64,000 nt of DNA from Zelopaecilomyces penicillatus (taxonomy: Eukaryota > Ascomycota > Sordariomycetes > Hypocreales > Pseudodiploosporaceae). Of the stretch, positions 34,089 to 45,111 are shown piece by piece. The stretch covers positions 3,360,501-3,424,500 of the forward strand of contig VCCP01000006.1 in NCBI GenBank assembly GCA_005765155.1, given 5' to 3'. Below the pieces are notes generated by a model. The model had not been told where the DNA came from. It did not search any database and saw only the letters and a list, made by a program, of their open reading frames with translations. Position numbers and translations under genes: made by a program. Positions within the stretch are counted from its first letter, which is position 1, and every line of letters begins with the position of its first letter.

Positions 34089-35353
34089 TTATAAGATACC
34101 ACACAAACGGAGGCTGTCTTGAACGATGATGTCTATATGAAAGAGTTAGTTGTGCTAGTACCGGACTAGGGGGAATAGGAAGATAATACCATTGACGGCT
34201 TCCATAACAAAGCGAATCTGGGTGGTATCGGTGGCGCAGGTAAAGTGTGTGTAAATCTGTTTGCTTTCGTGCAGGTTTAATCGAACAAAGTAGTTCATGA
34301 TGTGGGTGCACGCAGCCGTATAGTCTTCGCCGCCCTCGAAATCAGGGAAATAGTCCTTCATAGGGCTGATGGGCAGCTTCTCCTTGAAACGATCAATCTT
34401 ATTGAGGAAGAGAACAATTGATGTCTGGGTGAACCACCTCGAGTTACAAACAGAATCAAACAGCGTCAATGCCTCCTGGATACGATTGACCGTCTCGTCT
34501 TCAAACAGCGGCTGGTCGTATTCGGAGATGGCGGCAAGAAAGAGGAGTGCAGTGACGTTTTCAAAGCAGTGAATCCACTTCTTTCGTTCTGATCGCTGGC
34601 CACCGACGTCAAACATTCGGTAAATCAAGTCGCCGATGATGAAAGTGGTTTCGGTAATTCCTGATGTTTTAACACGCGACCGCAGGACGTCCTGATCATT
34701 GGGTGTGTAATCGGCGGCAGCGATACGGGCGATGTTGTCAAAGTAGCTGCGCAATGGTAAGAGCAAGTTCATGGGGGTGTGCCGCTGCCGTGGATAAACA
34801 GGGGAGAAAGGGTATGCGACTTACTAAGTGGCAGAGTCGGGATAGTTTCTGCACTTTACTAAGTGTTCCTGCAGATCGCTATTGTTCCATAACGCCTGAA
34901 TGGCTTTGCCCACCTCTGGCGGCAAAAAGTCACCTTCGATCTGGGCAGGTTGCATGAAGATTGTGTGGACGTGGTATTCCATGGCCTGATCTCGTAAGGG
35001 CAGCTCCAGCGCCTCTATTGTTTGGAGAATGATGCGCATCGATACGATGACATTGCCGAAGATGACTTCCTTGTACGCTTCGCGCTCATCTCGAGAATAG
35101 CCTCCCTTATGAATAAGCCTCATCTGCTTAAGAATCGTGGATTTTCCGGATTCGCCAGCTCCTAAACAAAGAATTCGTCAGCATTGATTCGCTTGCGGGT
35201 GGGTGCGCTGTCCAGAACGCGCCAGGATTACGAACCTAACAGGAGTATCTTGATCTCGTTGCGCTGGACCAGCTTGTCGCGCTTCAATTGAGTTTCGATT
35301 TTGTCATGGCGGATCTTGGCCTCCTTATCCTCTGTACTCATTCCACAACCCAT
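34089..35353 (-). CDS. Heterotrimeric G-protein alpha subunit, group I (Gi-like), 351 aa
   Basis: Membrane-anchored GTP-binding switch that couples seven-helix receptors to adenylate cyclase and MAP-kinase signalling. Exons: 35353-35236, 35161-34825, 34746-34190 and 34132-34089, with introns of 74, 78 and 57 nt, all in frame. The N-terminus MGCGMS carries the myristoylation Gly2 and palmitoylation Cys3. The P-loop GAGESGKST is at residues 40-48, followed by RSRVKTSGITET (switch I), DVGGQRSERKKWIHCF (switch II), LFLNKIDRFKEK (guanine specificity), TCATDTTQIRF, and a C-terminal CGIL with Cys at -4, as in pertussis-toxin-sensitive Gi types. It is almost full length (about 353 is usual) and looks functional. 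It differs from the consensus group I protein at several otherwise invariant positions (AADYTPND; HIMNYFVRLNLHE), so it may be an extra paralogue rather than the single conserved copy. Confidence 0.96.
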
Positions 35354-36662
35354 CTTGGCGGTGTTGGCGACGGCGCCGCGATTGCCCTATGAGGTAATTT
35401 GGGGTGTAACTGTTGATGGACGGGGGAGTAAGACGGCGGGTATCTTGAATGGCAAACAAGAACAAAACAGCAGGGTATTATTAAATGACAATCAATGGAC
35501 AATGAGCGGAACAGAAGCTCTCGAGGGGCGCGGTGGTTGCGGTCAGCCAAGGGAGGTTGCGCGAGCGGCCCAGGATGTTGGTAGTCGGCGGCGGAGTTGG
35601 ACGCAGAAATTAAGCGAGGATGAAAAGCAGGCAGCTGCTGGTAATCAATTCTGTCCCATCCCGAGACGGACTGGACTGTGCTTTGCTGCGTGTTTGGGCG
35701 GTGGAGAGGAAGTTGCAAAGATGAGACGCGTTCTAGCAGCGACTAGCAAGCTCCAAGCATGGTTCACGCCTCGGTGGGCAGGGCGAAAGGCGAATGAGAG
35801 GAGGCTGGAGAAACCCCACTAAGGCTGGGGGAGAGCGCGTATTCGTATCGATGCAGCGAGTGGACCGAGGCCAGATAGGCGACAGACAGGACGGACACAG
35901 AAGAAGCGCTGCTGCTTGCCGGCGGCTGGAAGGGACCAATCAAGGAGCGGCGACGCTGAAGCAAAGCGATGGATGGACAGCGAGGAGAGAGCGAGATGGA
36001 CGACGTGAGGGAGTGAAGAAGTGGAAGTTGGAGTTGGAGAGAGGAAAAGAGAGCGATTGAGAGCGGAGAGGAGAGGAAGAGGCAATGCGGCGTCCTTTGG
36101 AGGCGCAAGGCGGACAGCCAGAACGGTAGATGGACGGGAGCGGAAAAGGAAAGGGGGCAGGATGGATGGATGGGGGGGCCTGGGTTTGGTGGCCCGGCGC
36201 TACTGCAGAGCTACTTGCACACAGGCTGCTGCAGGTCGTGGGCAGCGCTGCGCGGTACCTGAGCAGAGGTACAGCGAGGGTACCCTGAAGGCCCTGAACA
36301 AGACCTCGAATGAGACAGCGTCGACCTCAAACAGGGCCGACAGGTACAGATCGGCCTCTACACAAGCCTAGAGACATTGTACCTACAGAGCCAACCCTAC
36401 CTACCACGGTGTACACTGGCCAATCCACTGTAGTGCCCTGCTGGGCAATATAAGCCGCACCGTCTGGGGGGGGGCCCGCCTTTCGTCTAGCCCGTCAAGT
36501 CCGTCTAGCCGGGTCAGGCTAGGCCGCCCCGATGCGCTCTCGAGTGGCTCCACAACCACTGGCACCAGTCAATTTTGTTTCATTTCGTTTTTGTGTCTGT
36601 ATCCATCGCATAGGAAGAATCTAGGTGTATGATTTACAGGCCACAGGATATTAATTACACTG

Positions 36663-36833
36663 CTACACGTCGCAGACCTTGGAAGTGCACTTTTGGTTGG
36701 TTGCACGACACCAAGAGTAAAGGTAATTAGCGCTCTCTTTCTCGCTGGCTGCTGACTGGCCACAGCTGCCCCCTACCACAGCAGTGCCTACAGGGCCTAG
36801 CGCCACGGCAGCTGTCCAGGTACCCAGCAGCAT
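36663..36833 (-). CDS. Possible small secreted protein, 56 aa
   Basis: The first ATG of the minus-strand frame (36833) opens MLLGTWTAAVALGPVGTAVVGG, which resembles a signal peptide. It is followed by a 34-residue tail with four cysteines (SCGQ, WCRA, KCTS, VCDV). Its size and layout fit small secreted cysteine-rich proteins of fungi. There is no homology that I recognise, and the upstream codons are also open, so this may be chance. Confidence 0.25.
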   Translation of the reverse strand: MLLGTWTAAVALGPVGTAVVGGSCGQSAASEKESANYLYSWCRATNQKCTSKVCDV

Positions 36834-38132
36834 CGTCAAGCCCTTTAGGAGTGTTGTTGCGCGAACTTGCGGTACCTTAGTAGGTGAGATAGCTGGGTGC
36901 AAGGCGCTAACAGCTTGGCTCCTCCAGGTAGCTACAGCGGTGGTGCACAGTCAGTCTGGTGTAACAACACACCTAACCAAAACGCAAGCGAACAGGTCCC
37001 AGCCACTTCTCCTTTCGGCCTGCAAACGCACAGATGTCAATGGATACCTTATTATATATGATACAAATCCTCCGTTCCCTGACAATGCGCCCAGTGCTCC
37101 CAACGGTGGCCGAGAAAAGTACCGAACGCCTGGCATTCCAAATAGGTGTTGCGGTAGTTTGAACATGGAAGAACATAGTACAGAGTGTTGGAGTCGCACG
37201 GAAGCAAGGGCCTCGTAAATGCAGGCGTTGGGTGCACAGGTCTCAACTGTTACCACAGCCAGCGTCCATGTAAGCGACCGAAGCAGGGCAGGGCAGCGTC
37301 AGCCTGCCTACCTGAGTTAAGGCAAGGTATGGATGTGTTTGGTCAGCCTGCAGCAACTGATGTGTGTGTCAGTTATCATTTGATGCTGAAAGTCATGACC
37401 GGACTACTATGTAACACTCCATGTAGAGGTGATGTGACTTGATGTCTACTATCAATAGGTGTAGAGAGACGGCTGTCGATATTGGTATTTCACCTAGCAT
37501 CGAGGGAGCCAATTAACGGTGGACGAGTTTGGATGCTGGGATCATGACAGGCCACACCTTTATTAATCTCAATGCATCCATCCATCCCCCCCATGTTTAT
37601 ATGATATTGCCACCTGCATCCCAATGCATCCAACGGCATTCGACTCCATCTTGTTGCAGCCAACTGCATCCAACGCAACCAAGACCACACCCCAACTACT
37701 CCACCACACTACCTATTACAGATTATCATCCCAACCAAGCAACAAGGCAGCTCCTCAAACCTCGTCTAAAATACAACCAGAGCACGTGTGTCTCCTACAG
37801 GACAGTATCTATTGTCTGCATGACGCCTAAACCGACCATTTGTCTAGGATCATATCCTAGAACCATACAAAACTGCACCTTGATAGATGTTCTTGCCCAA
37901 CTAGGTATCCCACGGAAGCAACTCGGTCAATGCAAAGACAATGAATGCCAAGGGATGCACAAAGCCATTCCCCCGCCCGTTTCTGCACCTTCGCTGCCAG
38001 TAGGATGCGACCTGGAAGGCTAGAACGGGCGTTGGATACAGCCACAGTATGCACAGTTTACAGCTTCAGCCACATTTCACCACAAGCCTCTCTCTAATAC
38101 TCCGTTTATAGAATATTGACGATGATGTTGAC

Positions 38133-38156
38133 GATGATGATGATGATGATGATGAT
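38133..38156 (+). repeat. (GAT)n trinucleotide run
   Basis: About eight GAT units in a non-coding stretch, preceded by imperfect units from about 38120. Confidence 0.85.
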
Positions 38157-38689
38157 AGCAAGGACCCACCAAACCATTCCTAGAGATGACGTGCGTTTCG
38201 TATCGCCAGGGTCTATTTTCACCACTTTCCTAGACAAGACCAAAATCATCAATTTATTATTACCCCGAACAACACACAGCTAGACAGAATGAGTAAACGT
38301 ATATCATAAATGACGACAACCTCCACCACGTGCATCCTCCCCCATCCTCATCTAGCGAATTGCCAATTCAGATACAATCACCGCACTTTCGGTACGTCTA
38401 GAACTCCCCCAAATTGCGGGGAACCATTCTTGTCGCACCCTAAGACCTTTAGGATTCATATCGCACATTTTATTTATTTGGTTTTTCTTTTCCCCAAGAC
38501 TAACCCTCATCTGGCATCCTACCGTACTGTACGACGGCTGCATGGCGATCCATCTTTTTGGCGGTCCATGCTGAGCTACATATGATACCGGAAGTCAAGC
38601 CGAAGGATTTCCGAAAAACCCTTTTATTTTTTCTCCTTGCCAAAAGACATACTGTGCCGCCCTCATGGTAACCTGCCATTCTCCTACTG

Positions 38690-39982
38690 CTAATAAACGT
38701 GTACGTCCCCGTGCGCGGCGACTAGCTGCGCCCATGAGATCTTGTCTTTGTAGATGAGCGTTGCGACGAAGCGCCCGTCGAATAGGGCACGATAGGGACG
38801 GCTGTACGTGCACCGGTGGATGATCTCGGCCCGTTCAGATCCGAGAATCTTGGACAGCGTTGTCGTTGCTGTTACCGTTGTCGTCATTGCTGGTTCCTGA
38901 TTCACATTATTCGACGACAGTTGCTGCTGCTGCTGCGCCGCTCGTTCACGTTCATCCTCAAGCCCCCGCAAACAGTCCCGTACGGCATGTCGAAAGTCAA
39001 TAATGATCTGATTCTTTTCCGCTGCCATGGCGGGGAATGTGATGAACTCGGGTGACACGGCCAAACGCTCCAACGGGGCGGTTGCGGATTGACTCCAGTC
39101 GAGGACGCCCGTGAGGTTGTATTCGTCGTCAAAGAGCAGGTTTCCGTAATGCAGGTCAAAGTGGCACAGCGGGAAAGGGCCGTGAATCCTATCCTCGGCC
39201 ACGATGTGGGAAATGGCATTCTTCAATAGCTAACACGCGGTTCTCCACTCCGGGTCGTTGGCGTGTGTCTCGAGGGCAAGTTTGTTTTCGTTTTGTCTGT
39301 ACGTATAGAACCACTCCAGCGACGTTTGAGTGTGTCGTGCCATGGTTATGTCTTCTCCTTCTGGTGGGATGATACGCGGGGGTTCATCGCAGTTCTCGCC
39401 GCACCAGATCCGTCCAAGACGATCAAAGCTAAGGTTTTGCAGTTGGAAAAGAACATCGGCTACCTGTTTCACAACTTTTGGTAGGTATTCGGCAGGCACT
39501 TGGCGCGCAATGGTGGATTCAAGGATCCTGCCCTCCAAGCGCTCCATGAACATGTACGGGAAGCCAAATGTGTTGGATATCGAGGCATCAAAGCCAAAGA
39601 CTTGCGGAATGGGTATTGTTGTACGGCTGCCGAGTGTCTTGAGCGTTGCGACTTCGCTCAGCATCTCCATGGTATACTCACGGGCATGAGAGAGAGAGAC
39701 GGGTGCATGGTGAACCCTGGCGATCCAGCACACGTCATCCGAAAAGGCGACGTTGAACACTACATTGTTCATCCCAAATGTGAACCTTGCCCGGTCAATA
39801 ATGCATGTAATCTGGCTCGCCAGACTTCCATCTAGACTCTTGCGCGAGAGGAGAGCCGCCTCTTCAAGATATCCAAAGTTGGCTGCGCTTAGTATCCCAA
39901 GGATTCGCTCATGTGCCTTGTCGGCGCTGGCATTGAGGCGCTCGGGAGTAGTCCAGTTCCCACTCCCAGTTTTCGTTGCCAT
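38690..39982 (-). pseudogene. APH-family kinase with one in-frame TAG
   Basis: A 430-codon minus-strand frame that encodes a full aminoglycoside-phosphotransferase-like kinase except for one TAG at 39230-39232. Before it: ARVHHAPVSLSHAREY (ATP-site side), IPIPQVFGFDASISNTFG, and FPYMFMERLEGRILEST. After it, in the same frame: HFDLHYGNLLFDD (catalytic Asp loop) and GVLDWSQSATAPLE (Mg-binding Asp), then a C-terminal helical part with a Gln run. The codons on either side (WRTAC and LLKNAISHI) are coding in character, which argues against a spliced intron, and no good donor lies nearby. The upstream fragment alone lacks the catalytic loop, so it would be inactive. A recent nonsense mutation (CAG or TGG to TAG) or a base-call error is likely. 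Confidence 0.85.
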
Positions 39983-41206
39983 GATGAAGCAATATCTTGT
40001 GTATTGTGATCAGTGTCGGCTCTCCCGCAAAACACCGTGGGGCAAAAGTTTATATCGGTGCATTTCTTGTTGTTGGGCGTGCAAGCTTTAGTGGTTGTGC
40101 ACGTGTGGGGTAGAGGAAAAGAGAGAGCCTTGCGGGAAGCCTCGATGGCTCTAGCAAGGAAACTAACAAACATGTCATGCTCATCTATGATGCATCTTGA
40201 AGCGACGATGCATTTCTGATACTGTGTTGTAACTATCGGAGACAAGCAGAACCAAGTCAGTTGTATCATCATGCCCATCTCACTCGGGAATTCACAGGAA
40301 AAGGCATCAGGTGTGGTTTGTAAAACGAACAGGCAGCAAAGCCTCGATCTCGATATAGTGAATTCCGTAACCGGTCTTACTAGTCCTCGCGCGTCTCTTG
40401 GAACAGCTTCTGAACTACCAGGTAATTTTCCTATGGAGGCGCCGTTATATTTCTCAGGCTCAGTTGCTATCACAATTCGCACGGTCGCAATTTGTTACTG
40501 ACAACATCATAAGCATCTTCGCCACTAACTAGAAATTTGGCGCTCTTTTTCCAAGTTCCAGGCCATGATCTTGTCTCAGAGATCAAGTCTTGGCCATGAT
40601 TCAGTAGGAAGTGCCATTTTGATGAGATGTGATGGCTTTGGGTCATTGGTGTTGCTTGAAGGTTAGCATACGATGATGATTGTGTTGCGAGGTTGTGTGT
40701 TTGGATATTTCTAGACTCAACTGTCGGGGAAATTGATGCCGTTGGACGAGATCTCTCCAGAGACGGAATTTGTATCATGTAAAAGATGCATCGCTCTTCT
40801 GGACTCCGTCTCCTTCTTTTTCCACCACAATTGTCCACTCTATAAAAGTTTCAAATATGCTCTAACTAGCATTTGCTCAAGATTTTGTTCCTATTCATGC
40901 CATTTAATAGCAGAAACTTCAATAATCCGTGGCAAATACCTCACAGCATAGCCCCCTGACAGATGATCGCTTAAGACTTACTTAATTTTGCCTCAATAGA
41001 CATCTACAAAGCAGGTTGAATGAGCTAATACGCAATCACTATAAGGCTAGGTGCATTAAACAAGACAATGATATATAACACCAGGCCGTATAATATTTAC
41101 AAACGATAAATTATGCACAGAAAGACTACATGTACAAGAAAACCCCTCAAATCAACCCAGCCAATCTCAAACAATATCAACGCCACCTCCCTTTCCCATA
41201 CCAACC
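39983..41206. other. Intergenic, no gene seen
   Basis: About 1.2 kb between the kinase 5' end and the 3' end of the first KP4-like gene. Short frames only. Confidence 0.4.
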
Positions 41207-41593
41207 CTAACAGGCACCCTGGCACTGAGGAATATTCACAACATTCACAGTAAGCTGACCAGCATAGACATTATTCCCAGGCTGGGTCGGTATTGAACCG
41301 CACTTTTTGCACCCATGCTTCAGCAAGTTTTCCAAGAACCGCGATGTATCCTCCGCAGTACCTGACGCATCTTTCTGGTAGAATGCGCATACTAGGCCAG
41401 AGCAGGCAATTTGCTGGCCACTTGTGTAGCGGCGATCGCGTGGCTGGATATTGTCGACGATGGCTTTGACGTTGAGTAAATTCCCGGGGGCTCCTGATGA
41501 TGAACACCAACCAGAGCCTCGACAGTTGATTCCGAGGGCGTTTGTGGATGCGATGAGGGTGAGTGTTGAGAAGGCGATGGTGAATAACTTCAT
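41207..41593 (-). CDS. KP4-like killer-toxin-family secreted protein, 128 aa
   Basis: Single-exon small secreted protein of the KP4-like family, named after a virus-encoded killer toxin of smut fungi and widespread in ascomycete genomes. Family members studied affect calcium channels or growth of competitors or hosts; the role of this copy is unknown. Residues 1-19 are a signal peptide. The mature part begins LGINCRGS and holds eight cysteines. Family hallmarks visible are QQIACSGLVCAFYQ in the middle and KHGCKKCGSIPTQPGNNV near the end, followed by GQLTVNVVN. Its length fits the family. It is intact and lies head-to-head with a second KP4-like gene 1.8 kb away. Confidence 0.9.
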   Translation of the reverse strand: MKLFTIAFSTLTLIASTNALGINCRGSGWCSSSGAPGNLLNVKAIVDNIQPRDRRYTSGQQIACSGLVCAFYQKDASGTAEDTSRFLENLLKHGCKKCGSIPTQPGNNVYAGQLTVNVVNIPQCQGAC

Positions 41594-43364
41594 TTTTGGG
41601 ATGTGGTGGCGGGGTGTATGTGTTGGGGTTCAGTGTATGACAATTGTGTGAATTTGCGATATAATTCGCTTTCAAGAGCAGGAAAGAAACTGTTTGAGAG
41701 CTTGTGCCGACTTAGGAGATACTTTAGGTGTAGTAAAAGATGTTCATGCAAACAAGAAACATCAGCCCTGATATATTGCCCGTCCTTCATGGTCTCCGTC
41801 GCGCTGCTCACATCCTGCTCGCCATTCGTACCACCCCTATCAACTAGAATACTACGTTCTTCCCATTCCACACTACACGTCTTTTCTAGTGTCGTGCTCA
41901 TTGTAACATCAAACATGATGTTTATTGCTGAAAAAAAAGGTACTCCATTCCCACTTAGGAAGGACAAAGAACTCAGTGCACGGCATCGACGAACCATCAT
42001 GTGGTCAGATCATAGCATGGCGACGCACCTTACGCATGGACCTACTTGTTTCACTTTTTGATCTTACCATTATCAGATCTTGTGGCAGGTTTCAGTGGAA
42101 GCTACAGCCATGAGAGACCATGTGTGATCTTGGGAGGTCTTTCGACGGAGATGCCGTTCTACTCTTTCTTAGTAGCCTTCAAAGGGGCTGAGACAATATG
42201 AGATAGTGCATAAGGGCTGTTACTTGATGCTCCTCAGATCGATGTATTCATTTACAGCGCATGTTCATGCGTGTTGAACCACACAAGGTGTTCGTTCGTA
42301 TAAACGGATGGACAACCACGAGTAAGTTTATTCAAGTCAGCACAGTAGATTTACTAATCCTGAGATCACCCACCAAGGTTTCCTCTCCACGATACGTAGA
42401 TCTATCGAAATGATCAAGGACTCTGTGATTCGGACAGCACGTGGATCTACCCGTGGCCCGTCCTGCCGTTCCGGGTCCCGACGCCGTCGGCGTTTTCACC
42501 AGCCAACCACTCACCCTGTCCAGAGCTTCTTTCCTTTGTCCAGCATAAGCGCAAGTTTGCCAACGGCATGTCCAGGATACCATTGCAGATTTCTCCAGTC
42601 TTGCACAGACTTCACGTGCGATTTTTGTGAAGGCGTACTCCGCACTTACCTCCACATTTCCCCAAATTCCACGGCTGAGGACAAGCCGTCTTGACCCATC
42701 TGCATCGGGAACTCCATGATGACCACGTGGGGGCTGGGTAACTAATGGTAAGATGTACAATGGAAGGTTGAAAACTCAGGGCGTGTTTCGGAGAGCATGA
42801 GATAGATTGAAGACGGATAAAGCAAAGAAAAATTATCGCTTTACGAGTATATCGAGTATATCATTGTAAAGATATCGTGAGTGGTGGATTCTTTGTGTAT
42901 TGGTCGATACGTGGGTGTCATTGTGCTTGCTTTGACGACCGGGTTGGCCGAACAGACCAGGCCAGCCTTGGGGAATCTGGGGTAGTTTTCTGTTGTCAGT
43001 CCCCCACGATCCACATGTTCCATTGCTCAATTAGTGTAACCAGTGTCGAGGATGCAGTAGCTCTGACCTCATCTGAGGTAGCCTCATAGATGGATCTCTG
43101 GTCTATAGATGTGACAACGCAGCCATTATTCGGCTAAATCCATTGATCATGACACCAACTGCCCATCTTGGTGTGGAGTTTGCTAACTAGGTCGGTCAAA
43201 TGAGTTCTAGGTTGTTAAGTGTTACACATCTAACTGATATAGCTACATCTCCCATATTGCTTAAATCTTGTTAACCCAGCAGTTCCTTCAACTCTTACTT
43301 CCACGGCTTATACATATCTACAACCCAGCAGGAACCCCGTGATACTCCCAATTTCACCACTATA
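41594..43364. other. Divergent intergenic region between the KP4-like genes
   Basis: Should contain both promoters. A frame at 42332-42760 is G/C-rich and open on the minus strand but without recognisable features. No gene is seen. Confidence 0.4.
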
Positions 43365-43862
43365 ATGCATTCTTTGGCATTGTTTTCCATGTTTATCAGC
43401 AGCACCGCCGCTCTGGGCATCAATTGCCGCGGTTCTGGCGGCTGCTTCGTGAACAACAGCTCACTAAGCGATCTCATGGGCCAGATTAAGCAAATCCAGA
43501 ATCAGGGCCACGGCCAACGAATATACGACACAGGAGGTGCGTTTTTTGCCCATCTATTTCGCTTCATCTTCTTGTTACACTACAGGCACTCCCATAAACA
43601 TCCATCTAGCTAACAGAACAATTCAACAGTGCAAATCGCCTGCGCAGAGGGCAAATTCGGCCAGATTTGCGCATTCTACCAGAGCGGCGCCAAAGGCACA
43701 GCCGATCGTGCGGCTGAGCTAGTTCAGGGACTGCTGGACCACGGGTGCAAGCAGTGTGGCAGCAATCCGACAAGTCCAGGGAATAATGTGCGGAGAGGGC
43801 AACTTACGGTCAATATTGTATCATCACCATGCTGCAAGGGGACTTGTGTGTGTCCAATGTGA
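43365..43862 (+). CDS. KP4-like killer-toxin-family secreted protein, 134 aa
   Basis: Two exons (43365-43536 and 43630-43862); the 93-nt intron (GTGCGT...ACAG) joins TGG and VQIAC in frame. The signal peptide (residues 1-16) is followed by LGINCRGSGGC, then QICAFYQSGAKGT, then DHGCKQCGSNPTSPGNNV and GQLTVNIV. It has ten cysteines, two more than its neighbour, with a short CC-x3-C-x-C tail. Relative to the gene at 41207-41593 it is clearly a paralogue but well diverged, and only this copy has the intron. It is intact as assembled. Its role is unknown; KP4-like proteins are often considered antagonism or virulence factors. Confidence 0.9.
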
Positions 43863-45111
43863 TGGAAAACAGGTTCTATGCGGGGTTATTATGTATATGG
43901 GAGGAATCAATTGTATATACTAGAGGGCATGAACACGAATAGAATGCAGCGAGTGGAATTACAATGTCAAGAATCACCCGAAGTGTATTTAACAGCACAT
44001 CGCTTGAAGTACGTGGGTTAGAGTTCTTTCTTCTCAGTCTTGAGAAATAACCTGGGTGTAGATTGCCAACGGCGAGTTGTATAATTATTGCCTTACCCTT
44101 TCAGGCGACCCATCTCCCATCTGCGTCATCTTTGATTGGATTGAGACTAGAATCAAGGCGCCGGACTAGTGTCCACACTGCTTGTGGTGTGGAGTCCCGG
44201 GCCGGAACGGACTCGGATAGAAATGTGGGGTTGCTCCGGGACAGTATGTAGGTTCTGAAGAAGGGAAATTACGTGGGGAATATAGCAAGGTGCTCAGATT
44301 ATATGGAGACGTGATGGAAACGAATGATGATCGAGTGTAGCTGTCGAGCCCGCATGTCAAGATGACGGGTCTGCATCGCCCGCCCTAGATGAGTCGCATC
44401 ACAGATTTCGCAACCCTGAAGAGTCGTGTCCAGCAAGATGAACCTCAGAATCTCATAGATTCTATATCTAAACTCACATTACCAAAGATACCACTCAAGG
44501 GATCATAACCTTGCTACCCCAAAACTCATCACTCAGTCCACCTCCAACCGCTCGTCAATCCCGACCAATCCCAACCCTCCAAACAACCCATCACTAAAAC
44601 ACCCTCGTCAAGACACAAAAAGCGCGCGAAACAACGCCCCCAATACAGTTCCCTACCCAAACAGGTACCAGGTTAACTGTATATAAATACCTAGGTGCAC
44701 AGAACCAACATCAAGATGCAGGCATTCTTTCAGATTGGGATGCGCTGGTGGCTGCAGCCCAGCTGAAGTAACCATGCGGGAGGCCCTGGTCGGAAACTCT
44801 ACAGGTTCCAGGGGGGGTTATGTGTTGGGCGTTTGCCGCCAGCGAGGCACATTTTGCTGTACGTTGCCAGGAGGGGAAGGCTGAGTTGTTCAAGGCGGAT
44901 AGCCGCTGGTGGTGATTGTTTGATGTTCTGCTTTACAGGATTGTTGTAGTATATTAATGCAGCTCGTTCGTTCGTCTCTATTTCTCTCAACTATCTCTGT
45001 CAAGTTCATCCTCGCACTGATTTATGCTGCTTGCATTCTTTATTCACCTCATTGTTGCTAAACTACATTGAAAGCTCTCTTTTTGTCTCTCACCCACACT
45101 CTTCTAACAAA
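43863..45111. other. Intergenic, upstream of dynamin gene
   Basis: About 1.25 kb. The right end holds the probable dynamin-gene promoter (pyrimidine-rich leader at about 44975-45110). No gene is recognised. Confidence 0.4.

Larger units (their letters stand above)
35354..38689. other. Gene-poor region, 3.3 kb
   Basis: Starts with the G-alpha promoter/leader (G/A-rich on plus, about 35350-36150). Farther right are C/T-rich and CATCCA-rich stretches (37570-37680) and a GAT triplet run (38133-38156). One possible small secreted protein frame is listed separately. No other gene is recognised. Confidence 0.4.

Noticed and set aside
23287..39232. TAG read as an amino acid (stop-codon reassignment) because two genes have single in-frame TAGs
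   Set aside because: Other genes in the window end at TAG in the normal place (for example 3213, 30866 and 62751), and other lesions are frameshifts. Mutation is simpler.
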